A stretch of 64,000 nucleotides of DNA, from assembly GCA_905193155.1 (NCBI GenBank), contig CAJJNQ010000003.1, forward strand, positions 31,148 to 95,147. The letters are read 5' to 3'. The position numbers and the translations under genes are program-made. Source of the DNA: an uncultured Christensenella sp. GTDB lineage: Bacteria > Bacillota > Clostridia > Christensenellales > UBA1750. The number at the start of each line of letters is the position of its first letter. The first letter of the stretch is position 1. Below are positions 50,908 through 60,040 of this stretch, piece by piece. The notes under the pieces are model-generated. The model had not been told where the DNA came from, did no database searches, and worked only from the letters and a program-made list of their open reading frames with translations.

Positions 50908-52266
50908 TTATATGTTAAACATTCTCCGACCGTTTCTTCCGGTGCAGCAGCATGGCGGCAAGCCCGATGGCGCAGCCGATCGCCGCCCCAGCCCCAGCTC
51001 CGACATCGGCAGCCACTTGCCCAGCACCTCCAGCGGCACATCCAACCGACACAGCGTGCGCACGCTTTCCGGCAGCGCCGCCAGCAGGTCGTAAATCGCC
51101 GCCGCAAAGGTAAAACCGATCGTAAAGACGTACACTCTGCGGTCGTGGCGGAAAAATTTTCCGAACAACGCCAGCAGAATTAACACGATGGACAGCGGAT
51201 ACAGGAACATCAGCACCGGCAGCGAATAATCAATGATCGCACTCAGGCCGAGGTTAGCAAACAAAAACGATATGCCGCTGAAGATAATCGCCCAAACGCG
51301 GTATTTCGGCCCCTTAGGGAACATGCCGACAAAGGCCTCCGAGCAGCTGGTGATCAATCCAACCGCCGTTTTCAGGCAAGCCAGCGTCACCGTTGCGGCC
51401 AGCACCAGCATCCCCGCGTCACCCAGATAATACCTGGCGATCTGCGCCAGCGCAACGCCGCCGTTTTCCGCAGGTTCAAACGCGCCGCGGCTCTGCGCAC
51501 CAACCACCGTCACCGCCAGATAAATCAATCCCATAAACAGGCAGCTGAACACACCCGCGCGCACCGTGCTGCCCGCAACATCGCCCGCTTCCTCCAAGCC
51601 AAGACCGCAGATGACCTGCACCACCACGATGCCGAAGGCCAGCCCCGCCAGCGCGTCCATGGTGTTATATCCCGCGAGGAAGCCTTCAAAGAAAGGCTGC
51701 TGCGCATAGTCGCTCACCGGCTCCACCTGCTTGATCTGCGTCGCGGGCGAGATCAGCGCCACCGTCACCAGCACGCCCAGGAAGAGCAGAAACGTCGGGT
51801 TGAGGATCTTGCCGATCCAGATCAAAATCTTTCCCGGCCGCAGCGAGAAGAACAGCGCTGCCGCAAAAAACAACGCGGAAAACAGCAGGATATAAAGCTG
51901 CACATGGCCGTTTTCAGGCAGAATCTGTTCCAACCCCACCGTAAACGACGTGTTCGCGCAGCGCGGAATCGCAAAAAACGGCCCGATGGTCAGATACAGC
52001 AAGCAGGTGAAGAACAGCCCGTAAGGACGCCCCGCCTTGCTCGACAGGTCATACAGTCCTTTTGACCGGCTGATGCCCAGCGCCGCAACGCCCAGCAGCG
52101 GCAGCCCCACGCCCGTAATCATCAATCCGGCGGCCGCCTGCCAAACGTTCCGTCCTGCCTCCTGACCCACCGCCACGGGAAAGATCAAATTACCCGCGCC
52201 GAAAAACATGCCGAACAGCATACTCGCCACATAAACATATTCCCGAACGCTCAGTTTTTTCTTCAT
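50908..52266 (-). CDS. brnQ: Branched-chain amino acid carrier BrnQ, C-terminus frameshifted
   Basis: Sodium-coupled Leu/Ile/Val uptake protein of the LIVCS family, 452 aa as read. It has the diagnostic FGAGNLIFPVAVGQEAG in helix 1, AIPRCANTSF, and about twelve helices. I start at the ATG at 52266, after GGGGG. The last 20 residues (GRRSAAPSGLPPCCCTGRNGR) are hydrophilic and out of character. Adding one G to the G-run at 50986-50989 would instead give GAAIGCAIGLAAMLLHRKK and a stop four bases after the present one, a normal last helix. So the gene carries a -1 frameshift at a homopolymer, or the base call is wrong. Most of the transporter is intact. Confidence 0.9.
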   Translation of the reverse strand: MKKKLSVREYVYVASMLFGMFFGAGNLIFPVAVGQEAGRNVWQAAAGLMITGVGLPLLGVAALGISRSKGLYDLSSKAGRPYGLFFTCLLYLTIGPFFAIPRCANTSFTVGLEQILPENGHVQLYILLFSALFFAAALFFSLRPGKILIWIGKILNPTFLLFLGVLVTVALISPATQIKQVEPVSDYAQQPFFEGFLAGYNTMDALAGLAFGIVVVQVICGLGLEEAGDVAGSTVRAGVFSCLFMGLIYLAVTVVGAQSRGAFEPAENGGVALAQIARYYLGDAGMLVLAATVTLACLKTAVGLITSCSEAFVGMFPKGPKYRVWAIIFSGISFLFANLGLSAIIDYSLPVLMFLYPLSIVLILLALFGKFFRHDRRVYVFTIGFTFAAAIYDLLAALPESVRTLCRLDVPLEVLGKWLPMSELGLGRRSAAPSGLPPCCCTGRNGRRMFNI

Positions 52267-52709
52267 CGCCATTCCCCCGGTGTTCCTCCTGAACAAAAAA
52301 TAGATATTTGCGCACTTCACAAACACTTTTAGAGTGTCATATATCGTTTATTTTGTCAAGCATTTCTCTCATCATGATATTTCCCTTCGCTTTTGCAGCT
52401 CGTCTTTCATTTTATCAATCATTATATATCGATTGCATCCCCTCCGTCTTTTTTCTTCGTCTCTCGCACCAACCCGGTTGAAACAATAACCATTCTCGCA
52501 CTTAAAACTCAATATTTACCTTCTCTTCCATATTGGCGCATAGCTCTGCCGTGAACCTGACCGAACCCAGTTGAAGTGGTAAACACCCTGTACTGATTGA
52601 ATAAGAATTTACTCAGCGTACCCACTATACAGGAGGATAGCTCAGCTGGAAGCCGTCTCCATTCCGCACGCCCTTTAACCCTCTTTTCTGCTTCTTTTAT
52701 CCACACCAA
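52267..52709. other. Intergenic region between brnQ and CRISPR array
   Basis: 443 bases without a supported gene, AT-rich near brnQ. A possible brnQ promoter has TTGACA at 52359-52354 on the minus strand, with a weak CACTCT 17 bases on. No T-box specifier or T-box sequence was found. A tRNA-like 5' fragment lies at 52632-52650. At 52661-52680 a stretch weakly resembles the CRISPR repeat. Confidence 0.55.
52632..52650 (+). other. tRNA 5'-end-like fragment
   Basis: GGAGGATAGCTCAGCTGGA matches the acceptor strand and D-arm start of a typical bacterial tRNA. The rest of the cloverleaf (second half of the D-arm, anticodon and T-arms) does not follow. It could be a remnant left by an element that integrated in a tRNA gene. 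Confidence 0.35.
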
Positions 52710-52743
52710 ATTCCAATCCTCGTGCCTCTTTACGGAGCATGCC
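52710..52743 (-). repeat. Strongly decayed CRISPR repeat
   Basis: On the plus strand, ATTCCAATCCTCGTGCC followed by TCTTTACGGAGCATG aligns to the array repeat with about nine changes and one inserted base. It lies 53 bases before the next degenerate repeat. Interpreted as an old, leader-distal repeat. Confidence 0.45.
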
Positions 52744-52762
52744 GCCGCGCAAGCCCGCCGCC

Positions 52763-52795
52763 ATTTCAATCCACATAGATTGAAATAAAACAGCC
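52763..52795 (-). repeat. Degenerate distal CRISPR repeat
   Basis: Begins ATTTCAATCCAC on the plus strand like the next repeat, then diverges. Its start is exactly one repeat-spacer unit (70 bases) before the first clear repeat, so it is the decayed next-older unit. Confidence 0.55.
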
Positions 52796-52832
52796 TTTTT
52801 ATAAATTGGACAGCAAACCATCGTTGAGGGCA

Positions 52833-55154
52833 ATTTCAATCCACGTACCCCTTGCGGGGCACGACTCCCTCGCCGAGAAATCAAACCTGTACCGTGACCT
52901 ATTTCAATCCGCGTGCCCCTTGCGGGGCACGACATCGTCAGTATTGGGCGGATATCATCACAACGATATTTCAATCCGCGTGCCCCTTGCGGGGCACGAC
53001 TCTCTGCCTGGTATTGCAATTACATATGTGACGAATTTCAATCCGCGTGCCCCTTGCGGGGCACGACCGGCCATACAGGGCGGTTTATCCCACTGGCGGT
53101 ATATTTCAATCCGCGTGCCCCTTGCGGGGCACGACCGCCGGGCAGATGCAACTCAGAATCGGGTTGCCCCATTTCAATCCGCGTGCCCCTTGCGGGGCAC
53201 GACGATACGCCGCACCCCGCTCCTTCTAGTATATCAATTTCAATCCGCGTGCCCCTTGCGGGGCACGACCAAACGTGGTTGGCGTTTGAGAGATCGCAGC
53301 GGATTTCAATCCGCGTGCCCCTTGCGGGGCACGACCCTTGCATTCTCGCCGATATGCTGTTATCAGATAGGATTTCAATCCGCGTGCCCCTTGCGGGGCA
53401 CGACTTGATCTGCTCGTCAAAGAGCTTCCACCTCACCGCTCGATTTCAATCCGCGTGCCCCTTGCGGGGCACGACGATAGCGCAAGCTGTCCTCGTACTG
53501 CTGCATTCCCATTTCAATCCGCGTGCCCCTTGCGGGGCACGACTATGTGGTCATGGCCGTGTTGGCGGCGGGGATCGATTTCAATCCGCGTGCCCCTTGC
53601 GGGGCACGACCGTTGCCCCAGCAGTCGGCGATGGACCTTGCCGCCATTTCAATCCGCGTGCCCCTTGCGGGGCACGACGGTTTCCTGATCCCACGTCGCC
53701 ATGCCCACGTCGGGCATTTCAATCCGCGTGCCCCTTGCGGGGCACGACCGCACTCTCCGTCCATCGAGACGCATTGCATTGATTTCAATCCGCGTGCCCC
53801 TTGCGGGGCACGACCCGTTTGTCCAGAGGGCAGGCGCTCGACGTATACATTTCAATCCGCGTGCCCCTTGCGGGGCACGACCGCCGCCAGCGCCTGATCC
53901 GCGAGGTCAGGCCGATTTCAATCCGCGTGCCCCTTGCGGGGCACGACGCCATCAACGCCGCGTTGTCCGTCACGAGCGCCTATTTCAATCCGCGTGCCCC
54001 TTGCGGGGCACGACTATGTCGGTGATCCCCGGCTGCCAAAAGAGGTTGAATTTCAATCCGCGTGCCCCTTGCGGGGCACGACTAGGGCGCGGGCGGCCTC
54101 GGCAGCATCGCCCGCGTATTTCAATCCGCGTGCCCCTTGCGGGGCACGACTGCAGGCTATTGCTACAAGGTCTATGAGGGCGACATTTCAATCCGCGTGC
54201 CCCTTGCGGGGCACGACCTCAAGCTGATGGTCATCGGATAGGAGGAGCGCATATTTCAATCCGCGTGCCCCTTGCGGGGCACGACAGTGGCTGCCGGGGG
54301 ATAAGACGGATGCCCTCTATATTTCAATCCGCGTGCCCCTTGCGGGGCACGACCGGGGAGAGAGAATCACGTTCTGATCTCCTCGCAATTTCAATCCGCG
54401 TGCCCCTTGCGGGGCACGACTACGTCGTAGCCCTGCAAAAGCTCCATGGCATCGATTTCAATCCGCGTGCCCCTTGTGGGGCACGACATCGGAGTGAAAC
54501 TCCTTGGAATCCCGCAGAATATTTCAATCCGCGTGCCCCTTGCGGGGCACGACGGCAGATCGAGGGCTGGCAGAAGCTGACGGGGCTATTTCAATCCGCG
54601 TGCCCCTTGCGGGGCACGACGTAATTTATGGCATTTGGATATCCGGGCATGCCATTTCAATCCGCGTGCCCCTTGCGGGGCACGACGCGAGCCGTCCCTA
54701 CTTGCGGAGCGCGTGGATTTATTTCAATCCGCGTGCCCCTTGCGGGGCACGACAACACAGTCAATATTTTTCTCGCGAAAATTTAGGATTTCAATCCGCG
54801 TGCCCCTTGCGGGGCACGACAGGGCAATCCCTGCCTTTTTTGCGAAAGGAGAAATTTCAATCCGCGTGCCCCTTGCGGGGCACGACCAGCGCATCGAGGC
54901 GAAGGATGCCAAAATCACTATTTCAATCCGCGTGCCCCTTGCGGGGCACGACGCGCCCTTGACGGGGCGGCCGCTCGCCAGCGTCTGATTTCAATCCGCG
55001 TGCCCCTTGCGGGGCACGACCATGCGTCTTGAGTAGTCCAATGTCTGCTGGCGCTATTTCAATCCGCGTGCCCCTTGCGGGGCACGACGCCAACATCTCC
55101 GTGCCGACTGGCGGCACAGTGATTTCAATCCGCGTGCCCCTTGCGGGGCACGAC
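52833..55154 (-). CRISPR. Type I-C CRISPR array, 35 repeats and 34 spacers
   Basis: Repeats are 33 bases. Read as transcribed (minus strand) they start GTCGTGCCCCGCAAGGGGCA and end CGCGGATTGAAAT, with a GTGCCCC/GGGGCAC hairpin and the ATTGAAA end typical of type I-C. Spacers are 33-38 bases, mostly 33-35. All repeats are identical except the most leader-distal one (52833-52865, two substitutions) and one internal single change (54455-54487). The leader-proximal repeat is 55122-55154, facing the cas genes. Cas5 is expected to cut 3' of the hairpin, leaving an 11-nt handle. Spacer targets cannot be read from this window. Confidence 0.98.
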
Positions 55155-55406
55155 GGCAAAAAGGCACAAAGATTACTGTGCATTTTTGTGAAAACAGGCT
55201 AGATTTGAGATTTTCAACGGACTCTGCCGCCTGTCAAGAGCAGAACCGCTCATGAGAATCGAGTCGATGAGAGGGGAAATCCGGTGCGAACCTGCCGGGA
55301 AAATCTGCGCAATGGGGCTTCGCACCGGAAAAGTAACGTTGCCAAATGCCGATGCAGAACATCGCCGAGATAGCCTCACCGGCAGATCGATGGCCATCTG
55401 TGGGGA
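55155..55406 (-). promoter_or_regulatory. CRISPR leader region
   Basis: 252 bases between cas2 and the first repeat. The 60 bases next to the array are AT-rich, as leaders are, and should hold the array promoter and integration signals. The cas2-proximal part is GC-rich and contains an 11-bp inverted repeat (55280-55290 with 55319-55329) discussed as a separate feature. Confidence 0.75.
55232..55395 (+). ncRNA. Structured RNA candidate, cobalamin-riboswitch-like core
   Basis: On the plus strand a short hairpin (CTCAT..ATGAG, 55250-55272) is followed by GGGGAAATCCGGTGCGAACC. This resembles the conserved P3-GGGAA-CGGTG-P5 core of cobalamin riboswitches. TCCGGTGCGAA (55280-55290) can pair with TTCGCACCGGA (55319-55329). 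The usual 3' B12-box is not clear, and no plus-strand gene follows, so it would be an orphan or remnant. Confidence 0.3.
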
Positions 55407-55697
55407 TCAGAGGATCATGGGATCCTCCGGATTGTAGGCGGGCTTGCTGCCGAAGTGCTCGATTTTGCTTTCGTACCGGTTGCCCAGATAGTAGAAGCGC
55501 AGGCTATCCTTCTCCGGGTCGATGAGCTTGCAAAGCGTGTTCTGGAGGCTTCGGCACTGCGACGCATCCAGCAGGCATTCAAAGACGGAGTTCTGCACAC
55601 GCTGTCCGTAGTTGACGCACTGCTTTGCAATGCGGCGCAGACGGGTGCGCCCGGCGGGATCTGCCGTGTTGACATCATAGGTAATCAGAACCAGCAT
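55407..55697 (-). CDS. cas2: CRISPR-associated endonuclease Cas2
   Basis: Adaptation protein that dimerises between Cas1 pairs to insert new spacers. 96 aa, ferredoxin-like. The N-terminal strand MLVLITYDVNTADPAGRTRL carries the family aspartate. RRIAKQCVNYGQRVQNSVFEC and RFYYLGNRYESKIEHFG match type I-C Cas2. I use the ATG at 55697, since GAGG lies ten bases before it; a GTG three codons upstream is too close to that site. It is last of the cas genes and next to the leader. Confidence 0.96.
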   Translation of the reverse strand: MLVLITYDVNTADPAGRTRLRRIAKQCVNYGQRVQNSVFECLLDASQCRSLQNTLCKLIDPEKDSLRFYYLGNRYESKIEHFGSKPAYNPEDPMIL

Positions 55698-55709
55698 CTT
55701 GAGCACACC

Positions 55710-56741
55710 TCATTTCCACAAGAACGGCGGATAGTCCTCCAAATCGCCGCGCAGGCAGCGCGCCAGCAGGAGACTTTGGACATACGGCACCATTCCCCAC
55801 GGAATTTTCTCTTCAAGGAACGGATGCTTGATGACCTCCTTTTTGTGCTCCTGCCACTTTTGCAGGAAGGTTCTGCGCCCGGCTTCCGTCAGGAACACCG
55901 CGCCGCTTTCGCGGAAGTCAAAATCCGCAGGCTTGATGATTCGATTGTTCACCATTGTCAGCACAAAGCGATCCGCCAGACAGGGGCGCAGCTCCTCCAT
56001 CAGGTCGAGCGCCAGAGACTCGCGTCCCGGCCGATCCCGATGCAGGAAGCCCACATAGGCATCCAGTCCCACAGCCTCCAGTGCAGAGGCACAGTCGTGC
56101 GCCAGCAGGCTGTAAGCGAAGGACAGAAGCGCGTTGAACGCATCCAGCGGCGGACGGCGGCTGCGCTCCGTGAAGAAGAATGTGTCTTTGCTTTGGAGAA
56201 TCATCTCGTCCAAGACACTGAAGTAGGCAACGGCAGCGCTTCCCTCCAGCCCGCGCAGCCTATCGGTCGTCTCGGCCTGCGCAAGGACGGGCAGTATGTC
56301 CCGCAGCCCGGCGGAAACCGCCGCAAAACGCTCCCCGTCGATGCGCAGCGCATGATCACGGCGGGTGCGTTCCACACTCCAGCGTGCGTTGAACACTTTC
56401 CCAAAGATCATCATACGCGCCAGACGGCAACTTTGCAACGGATCGTCCGCTACGCGGTACTGTTTCCTCCGCAGCAGCACGTTTCCCTGTGTCTGCCCCG
56501 TGACCCGCGCCAGGAATCTGCCCCGTGGCGTGCAGAAGGCCAGGCTCACGTCCCGCTCCGCGCACGCGCCCATCAAAGCGGGCGATGCGCCGGAATAGGA
56601 GAAAGAAAGGATGCTTTGCAGCGTATGCAGCGGATAGCGCGCCACTTGTTCACCGCCTCGGTTGGCGACGACGTTCTCCCCATCCAGAGAAAGATAGATG
56701 TCCTCCGATGTGACAAAGAGCGTATTGAGCAGCTGTCTCAT
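55710..56741 (-). CDS. cas1: CRISPR integrase Cas1 (type I-C)
   Basis: Spacer integrase, 343 aa. It has an N-terminal beta domain (MRQLLNTLFVTSEDIYLSLD) and a C-terminal helical domain. Metal-binding residues are Glu in LEGSAAVAYFSVL (about 162), His in YVGFLHRDRPGRESLALDL (about 232) and Asp shortly after. The ATG overlaps the cas4 stop by 4 nt, which fixes the start; the frame remains open upstream inside cas4. It works with Cas2 and Cas4 on prespacers. Confidence 0.97.
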   Translation of the reverse strand: MRQLLNTLFVTSEDIYLSLDGENVVANRGGEQVARYPLHTLQSILSFSYSGASPALMGACAERDVSLAFCTPRGRFLARVTGQTQGNVLLRRKQYRVADDPLQSCRLARMMIFGKVFNARWSVERTRRDHALRIDGERFAAVSAGLRDILPVLAQAETTDRLRGLEGSAAVAYFSVLDEMILQSKDTFFFTERSRRPPLDAFNALLSFAYSLLAHDCASALEAVGLDAYVGFLHRDRPGRESLALDLMEELRPCLADRFVLTMVNNRIIKPADFDFRESGAVFLTEAGRRTFLQKWQEHKKEVIKHPFLEEKIPWGMVPYVQSLLLARCLRGDLEDYPPFLWK

Positions 56742-57430
56742 GGCTTCTCCTCCTCCGCTTCCGAACTCATCGCCCGACGGAGATAGTCTGCGACGGTCTT
56801 TTTCCGCATCAGCGCAGGAAGGCAGATTTCCTTCAGCGAACAGGCATTGCAGGCTTTCGTCGGCTTGACCTTCGGCGTGCTGCCTCGCCGGTAAAGCTCG
56901 TGCATCTGCGCAAGCATCGTGCGCACCTCTTCGCGCAGCTCCGGCGTAAACTCCACCTTTTGCTGCTTGCGCGGCTCCCCGTAATACAGCGCGCCGGATG
57001 GGATTTCGCAGCAAAGCATCTCTTCCAGACACATGGCCTGCCCGCAGAGCTGTAAGATATCCTCATCGCCCTCCTTGGGCTTTCCGCGCTTGTACTCCAC
57101 GGGATAGGGCTGCCACAGCCCCTCGCGCCTCTTGAGCGGGATGCCTGTTTTGCCCCGGTGAAATTCCAGCACGTCGCACGCGCCCGATACGCCGAGAGTT
57201 GCGGAAAACACCCGCATATCGCGCGTCACCAGCAAATCGCCGCGGCTCTCGGAAAAAGTATCGTCATGGACGTTTTCATGAAGAATTGCGCCGTCCGTCG
57301 TGCGGAAGTTCTCCTTCCACTGGTTTTCGATGTGGATTAGCGCCCACTGGCGGCGGCAGAACTTGAAATGCTGAAGGCCGGAAAGCAGGAGGAAGTCCTC
57401 CTCTTGGTAGATCACCCCATGCGCGTGCAC
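56738..57430 (-). CDS. cas4: CRISPR-associated exonuclease Cas4
   Basis: RecB-like nuclease that trims prespacers and helps select the PAM and orientation. 230 aa. The iron-sulfur cysteines are one near residue 25 (FKFCRRQWALIHIE) and three near the C-terminus (KACNACSLKEIC). Nuclease residues are His in ILHENVHD, Asp in GACDVLEFH and Glu-x-Lys in YPVEYKRGK. The GTG at 57430 has GAGGG six bases before it. Another GTG at 57415 overlaps the cas7 stop by 4 nt and would give 225 aa. Confidence 0.95.
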   Translation of the reverse strand: MHAHGVIYQEEDFLLLSGLQHFKFCRRQWALIHIENQWKENFRTTDGAILHENVHDDTFSESRGDLLVTRDMRVFSATLGVSGACDVLEFHRGKTGIPLKRREGLWQPYPVEYKRGKPKEGDEDILQLCGQAMCLEEMLCCEIPSGALYYGEPRKQQKVEFTPELREEVRTMLAQMHELYRRGSTPKVKPTKACNACSLKEICLPALMRKKTVADYLRRAMSSEAEEEKP

Positions 57431-58302
57431 GTCACGCCCTCGGGCAGATGCGCTTCATCGACATTTACGATGTAATCGTCGTAGCTGCGCGGCGCGGTGA
57501 CGCCCTCCTTGTGCGCGGCCGTGACCAGATCAAACAGCTTGTGCGCCGGGGCACGCCCCAGTTCGCAGTCGTGCTTGAACACGATCAGCTCGCGCACGGC
57601 CATCTTTCCGCGCGCGGCGGAATGGTCGTTTTCAAACATATTGAGGATCGCTTCCCAGAGCAGCTGCAAATCCTCTTCGGAAAAACCGGTGGTCTTGCGG
57701 GCGAGGTTGGCGGAAACGTAGCCTTCCACGCGGTACAGGCCGTAGGGAACGATGTATTTGCGTCCCATCTCTGTATCCTTCTTTTCCGCGTCCGCTTCGG
57801 TAGTGATGGCCACGCGGGTGATGGTGATCTCCTGCGGCAGAATCGGATCGACGCTGCGCGCAAAGCCCAACTGTACGGGGCCTCTGACCTGTCCGCAGTT
57901 CAGCGCGCCCTTGACAAAGGTCGTCATCACCGCGCCGAAGGTACGGATGTCATAAAACTGCGAACACATAAAGTTGCAGATTTTCTCATCCACGCTGGCT
58001 TTGTCCTTCTTGAGATCCTTGAGCTTGTCCGGCGCCACGCCGATTGCATCGCAGGCTTCCTTGTCGCTCGTATTGAGCGGAACGCCGTCCTTGATGTAGA
58101 TGCGGTATCCTTCCTCGTTCTCCTTGGCAGTCTCGACATAATTACGGATTTTCCGCTTGAGGCACACATCCGTCACCAGTCCATAGCCGGTTTCGGGGTC
58201 CACACGGGGCATGTTGCCCGCGTCCGGGTCGCCATTGGGATTACCGTTTTCCACGTCAAAAAACACCACAAATTCGTATCGGTTCTTGATCGGCTCAGCC
58301 AT
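57412..58302 (-). CDS. cas7: Cascade backbone Cas7 (Csd2, type I-C)
   Basis: RNA-binding backbone subunit of the type I-C Cascade complex, several copies lying along the crRNA. 296 aa. The typical Csd2 opening is RYEFVVFFDVENGNPNGDPD, then NMPRVDPETGYGLVTDVCLK. RRM-fold features include FGAVMTTFVKGALNCGQVRGP and the C-terminal RELIVFKHDCELGRAPAHKLF. It overlaps cas8c by 8 nt and cas4 by 19. Confidence 0.97.
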   Translation of the reverse strand: MAEPIKNRYEFVVFFDVENGNPNGDPDAGNMPRVDPETGYGLVTDVCLKRKIRNYVETAKENEEGYRIYIKDGVPLNTSDKEACDAIGVAPDKLKDLKKDKASVDEKICNFMCSQFYDIRTFGAVMTTFVKGALNCGQVRGPVQLGFARSVDPILPQEITITRVAITTEADAEKKDTEMGRKYIVPYGLYRVEGYVSANLARKTTGFSEEDLQLLWEAILNMFENDHSAARGKMAVRELIVFKHDCELGRAPAHKLFDLVTAAHKEGVTAPRSYDDYIVNVDEAHLPEGVTCTRMG

Positions 58303-60040
58303 TGTTCTGATCCTCCTTCTTTGTATACCGCCTTTGGGTCTGATGATAATATCCTAGATCAAACGCACCCTGCTGGGCAAGCGTCATGCGTGCGGGATAA
58401 TTCTCTCCCAGCGCGCCCTTGAGCTCCATGACCTGTTTATCGTATGAAATGCGCAGTCCGGGAGCCAGCTTGCGCAGGTGCTTCTGGTACAAATTGTTCA
58501 GCACCGGGAAAATGCTGGCCGGCATCGCCGCGGCGGAGTTGAAATACTTATCCTTGATGGTCGTGTTGATGCCGGGATTGGCCGACTGCTGCACAGCTTC
58601 GTAAACCGAGAACAAACGCCCCAGTATATAAGCCGGATTATTACTTGCTTCATTGAGACTCACGGTCAAAACCTCCTTTGGGCAATCCGAATGGGGATTT
58701 TTCAAATAATACGCCTTGATGATCGCAGCGCGCCCGCGGGTCACGCTACTCTCTGCACGAATGCGGAGCATCACGGCCTCCAGCAGCGAAGCCGGATACG
58801 GCCCGCCGGAGAACACCGCGCGCACCGTCGCACCGGCCATGGCGGGCGAAGGGGCTTTATCGCGGGAATTGAGATTCACCGTTTCCCGCAGCATCAACCA
58901 CAGCGGCAGAATTTCCTGTTTATCAAAGCTCGGGCGCACGATTTCCATGCGGTCGTAGTGATCGTTGACATTCTTCATCAGCTTTCCGAAGCTGTCGTGC
59001 AGGAAGAACCGCACCGAGAGCCGCGCCGCGTTGGGCGCAAGCCCCAGCACATAGAAGGGACGCTTCGGGTCCACGCCGAGATCGTCACAAGGCAGACCGT
59101 TTGCCAGCCGCTTGAGCGCAGCGCGCAGGTCGTTATCGGTCAAGCCCGGCATTTCCTGCCCGAACAGCGCAAACTGAGCTAAGTTCTGATAGGCTTCCTC
59201 CGCGCCCTCTGCCCAGCAGACCACCGTGGTGTCGCCGATGTGCTGAACGCTGTTCCGATCCGACAACAGGTGATTCAGCGCCGCCGTATAGGCAAAGGCG
59301 GCGTGCTTCCCCACCGGGGCGTTGTAGTTCTGTTCGTGACCGTAGGAGCAGAAGGCATTTCCATTAAAGGTCACTAACGCTGCCCCAGCCATCTGCGCTC
59401 CCTGTACGCCCTTAATGAGCGGATGCGTTCTGGCGATTTCATCTTCTTGTCCCGTCACCAAGCACTGCATTTTCACGGCATTTTCATCGGTTTCACCTTG
59501 TACCCGATTCCACGCTTCCTGAATCAATGGATCATCCTGTACGAACGAGTTGTCTACACGGAAAAGCAGATTTCCTCCCGCCGTCACGTTTTCAATCTCT
59601 TTTGAAAGATCCGGGTGTTGCGCAGCCTTTTCCGGTTCCCATGTGTCAAAGAAATTCAGAATTGCCTTCGCCGCCGGAGAATCAACACCATCCAATAAAG
59701 CATGATGTAATTCTCTTGCATTCTGAAAGCATTTCAGACTTCGTTCGGGTTTCTCATTTTTCTTGATTCCCAGCAAATACCCCGAATTATCCCACAGAAA
59801 GTTGGAAGCAACTTTCAAAGAGGATCTGCCTACCGGCGCGGGCAAGGCAATTTCCTGCGGGCGCTGGACAGTCTTTTTCCCCATCGGCTCTTCTTTCAGT
59901 ATGGACACCACCTGCTTGAGCTGGCCGTCCAGTCCGATGTCCAGCGCATAGGAGATTTTGACCTTCGTCCAGCCCGGCGCGCTGATCTTGCCCTGCTGCA
60001 AAAGATCGTCGTAATATCTTGCAAGCGCTTGAAGGATCAC
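58295..60040 (-). CDS. cas8c: Cascade large subunit Cas8c (Csd1)
   Basis: Large subunit of type I-C Cascade, responsible for PAM recognition and, through an internal start, for a separate small subunit (Cas11c) in studied systems. 581 aa. Family blocks include PGWTKVKISYALDIGLDGQL, FLWDNSGYLLGI, FNGNAFCSYGHEQNYNAPVG and VCWAEGAEEAY. The C-terminal third, helical, is where an internal Cas11 start would be expected; I did not identify it. The ATG overlaps the cas5 stop by 4 nt. Confidence 0.97.
   Translation of the reverse strand: MILQALARYYDDLLQQGKISAPGWTKVKISYALDIGLDGQLKQVVSILKEEPMGKKTVQRPQEIALPAPVGRSSLKVASNFLWDNSGYLLGIKKNEKPERSLKCFQNARELHHALLDGVDSPAAKAILNFFDTWEPEKAAQHPDLSKEIENVTAGGNLLFRVDNSFVQDDPLIQEAWNRVQGETDENAVKMQCLVTGQEDEIARTHPLIKGVQGAQMAGAALVTFNGNAFCSYGHEQNYNAPVGKHAAFAYTAALNHLLSDRNSVQHIGDTTVVCWAEGAEEAYQNLAQFALFGQEMPGLTDNDLRAALKRLANGLPCDDLGVDPKRPFYVLGLAPNAARLSVRFFLHDSFGKLMKNVNDHYDRMEIVRPSFDKQEILPLWLMLRETVNLNSRDKAPSPAMAGATVRAVFSGGPYPASLLEAVMLRIRAESSVTRGRAAIIKAYYLKNPHSDCPKEVLTVSLNEASNNPAYILGRLFSVYEAVQQSANPGINTTIKDKYFNSAAAMPASIFPVLNNLYQKHLRKLAPGLRISYDKQVMELKGALGENYPARMTLAQQGAFDLGYYHQTQRRYTKKEDQNNG

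Noticed and set aside
52267..52640. T-box riboswitch upstream of brnQ
   Set aside because: Branched-chain transporter genes often have one, but I found no T-box sequence (TGGNACC-type) or terminator/antiterminator pair.
52806..54988. Open frames on both strands across the CRISPR array with repeated ACPLRGTT, RVPLAGHD or RAPQGARGLK units
   Set aside because: These are translations of the CRISPR repeat itself; spacer lengths vary and no start signals exist. Not a repeat protein.
55252..55437. 61-aa plus-strand frame in the CRISPR leader
   Set aside because: No ribosome binding site or family; the region is better explained as leader plus a structured element.
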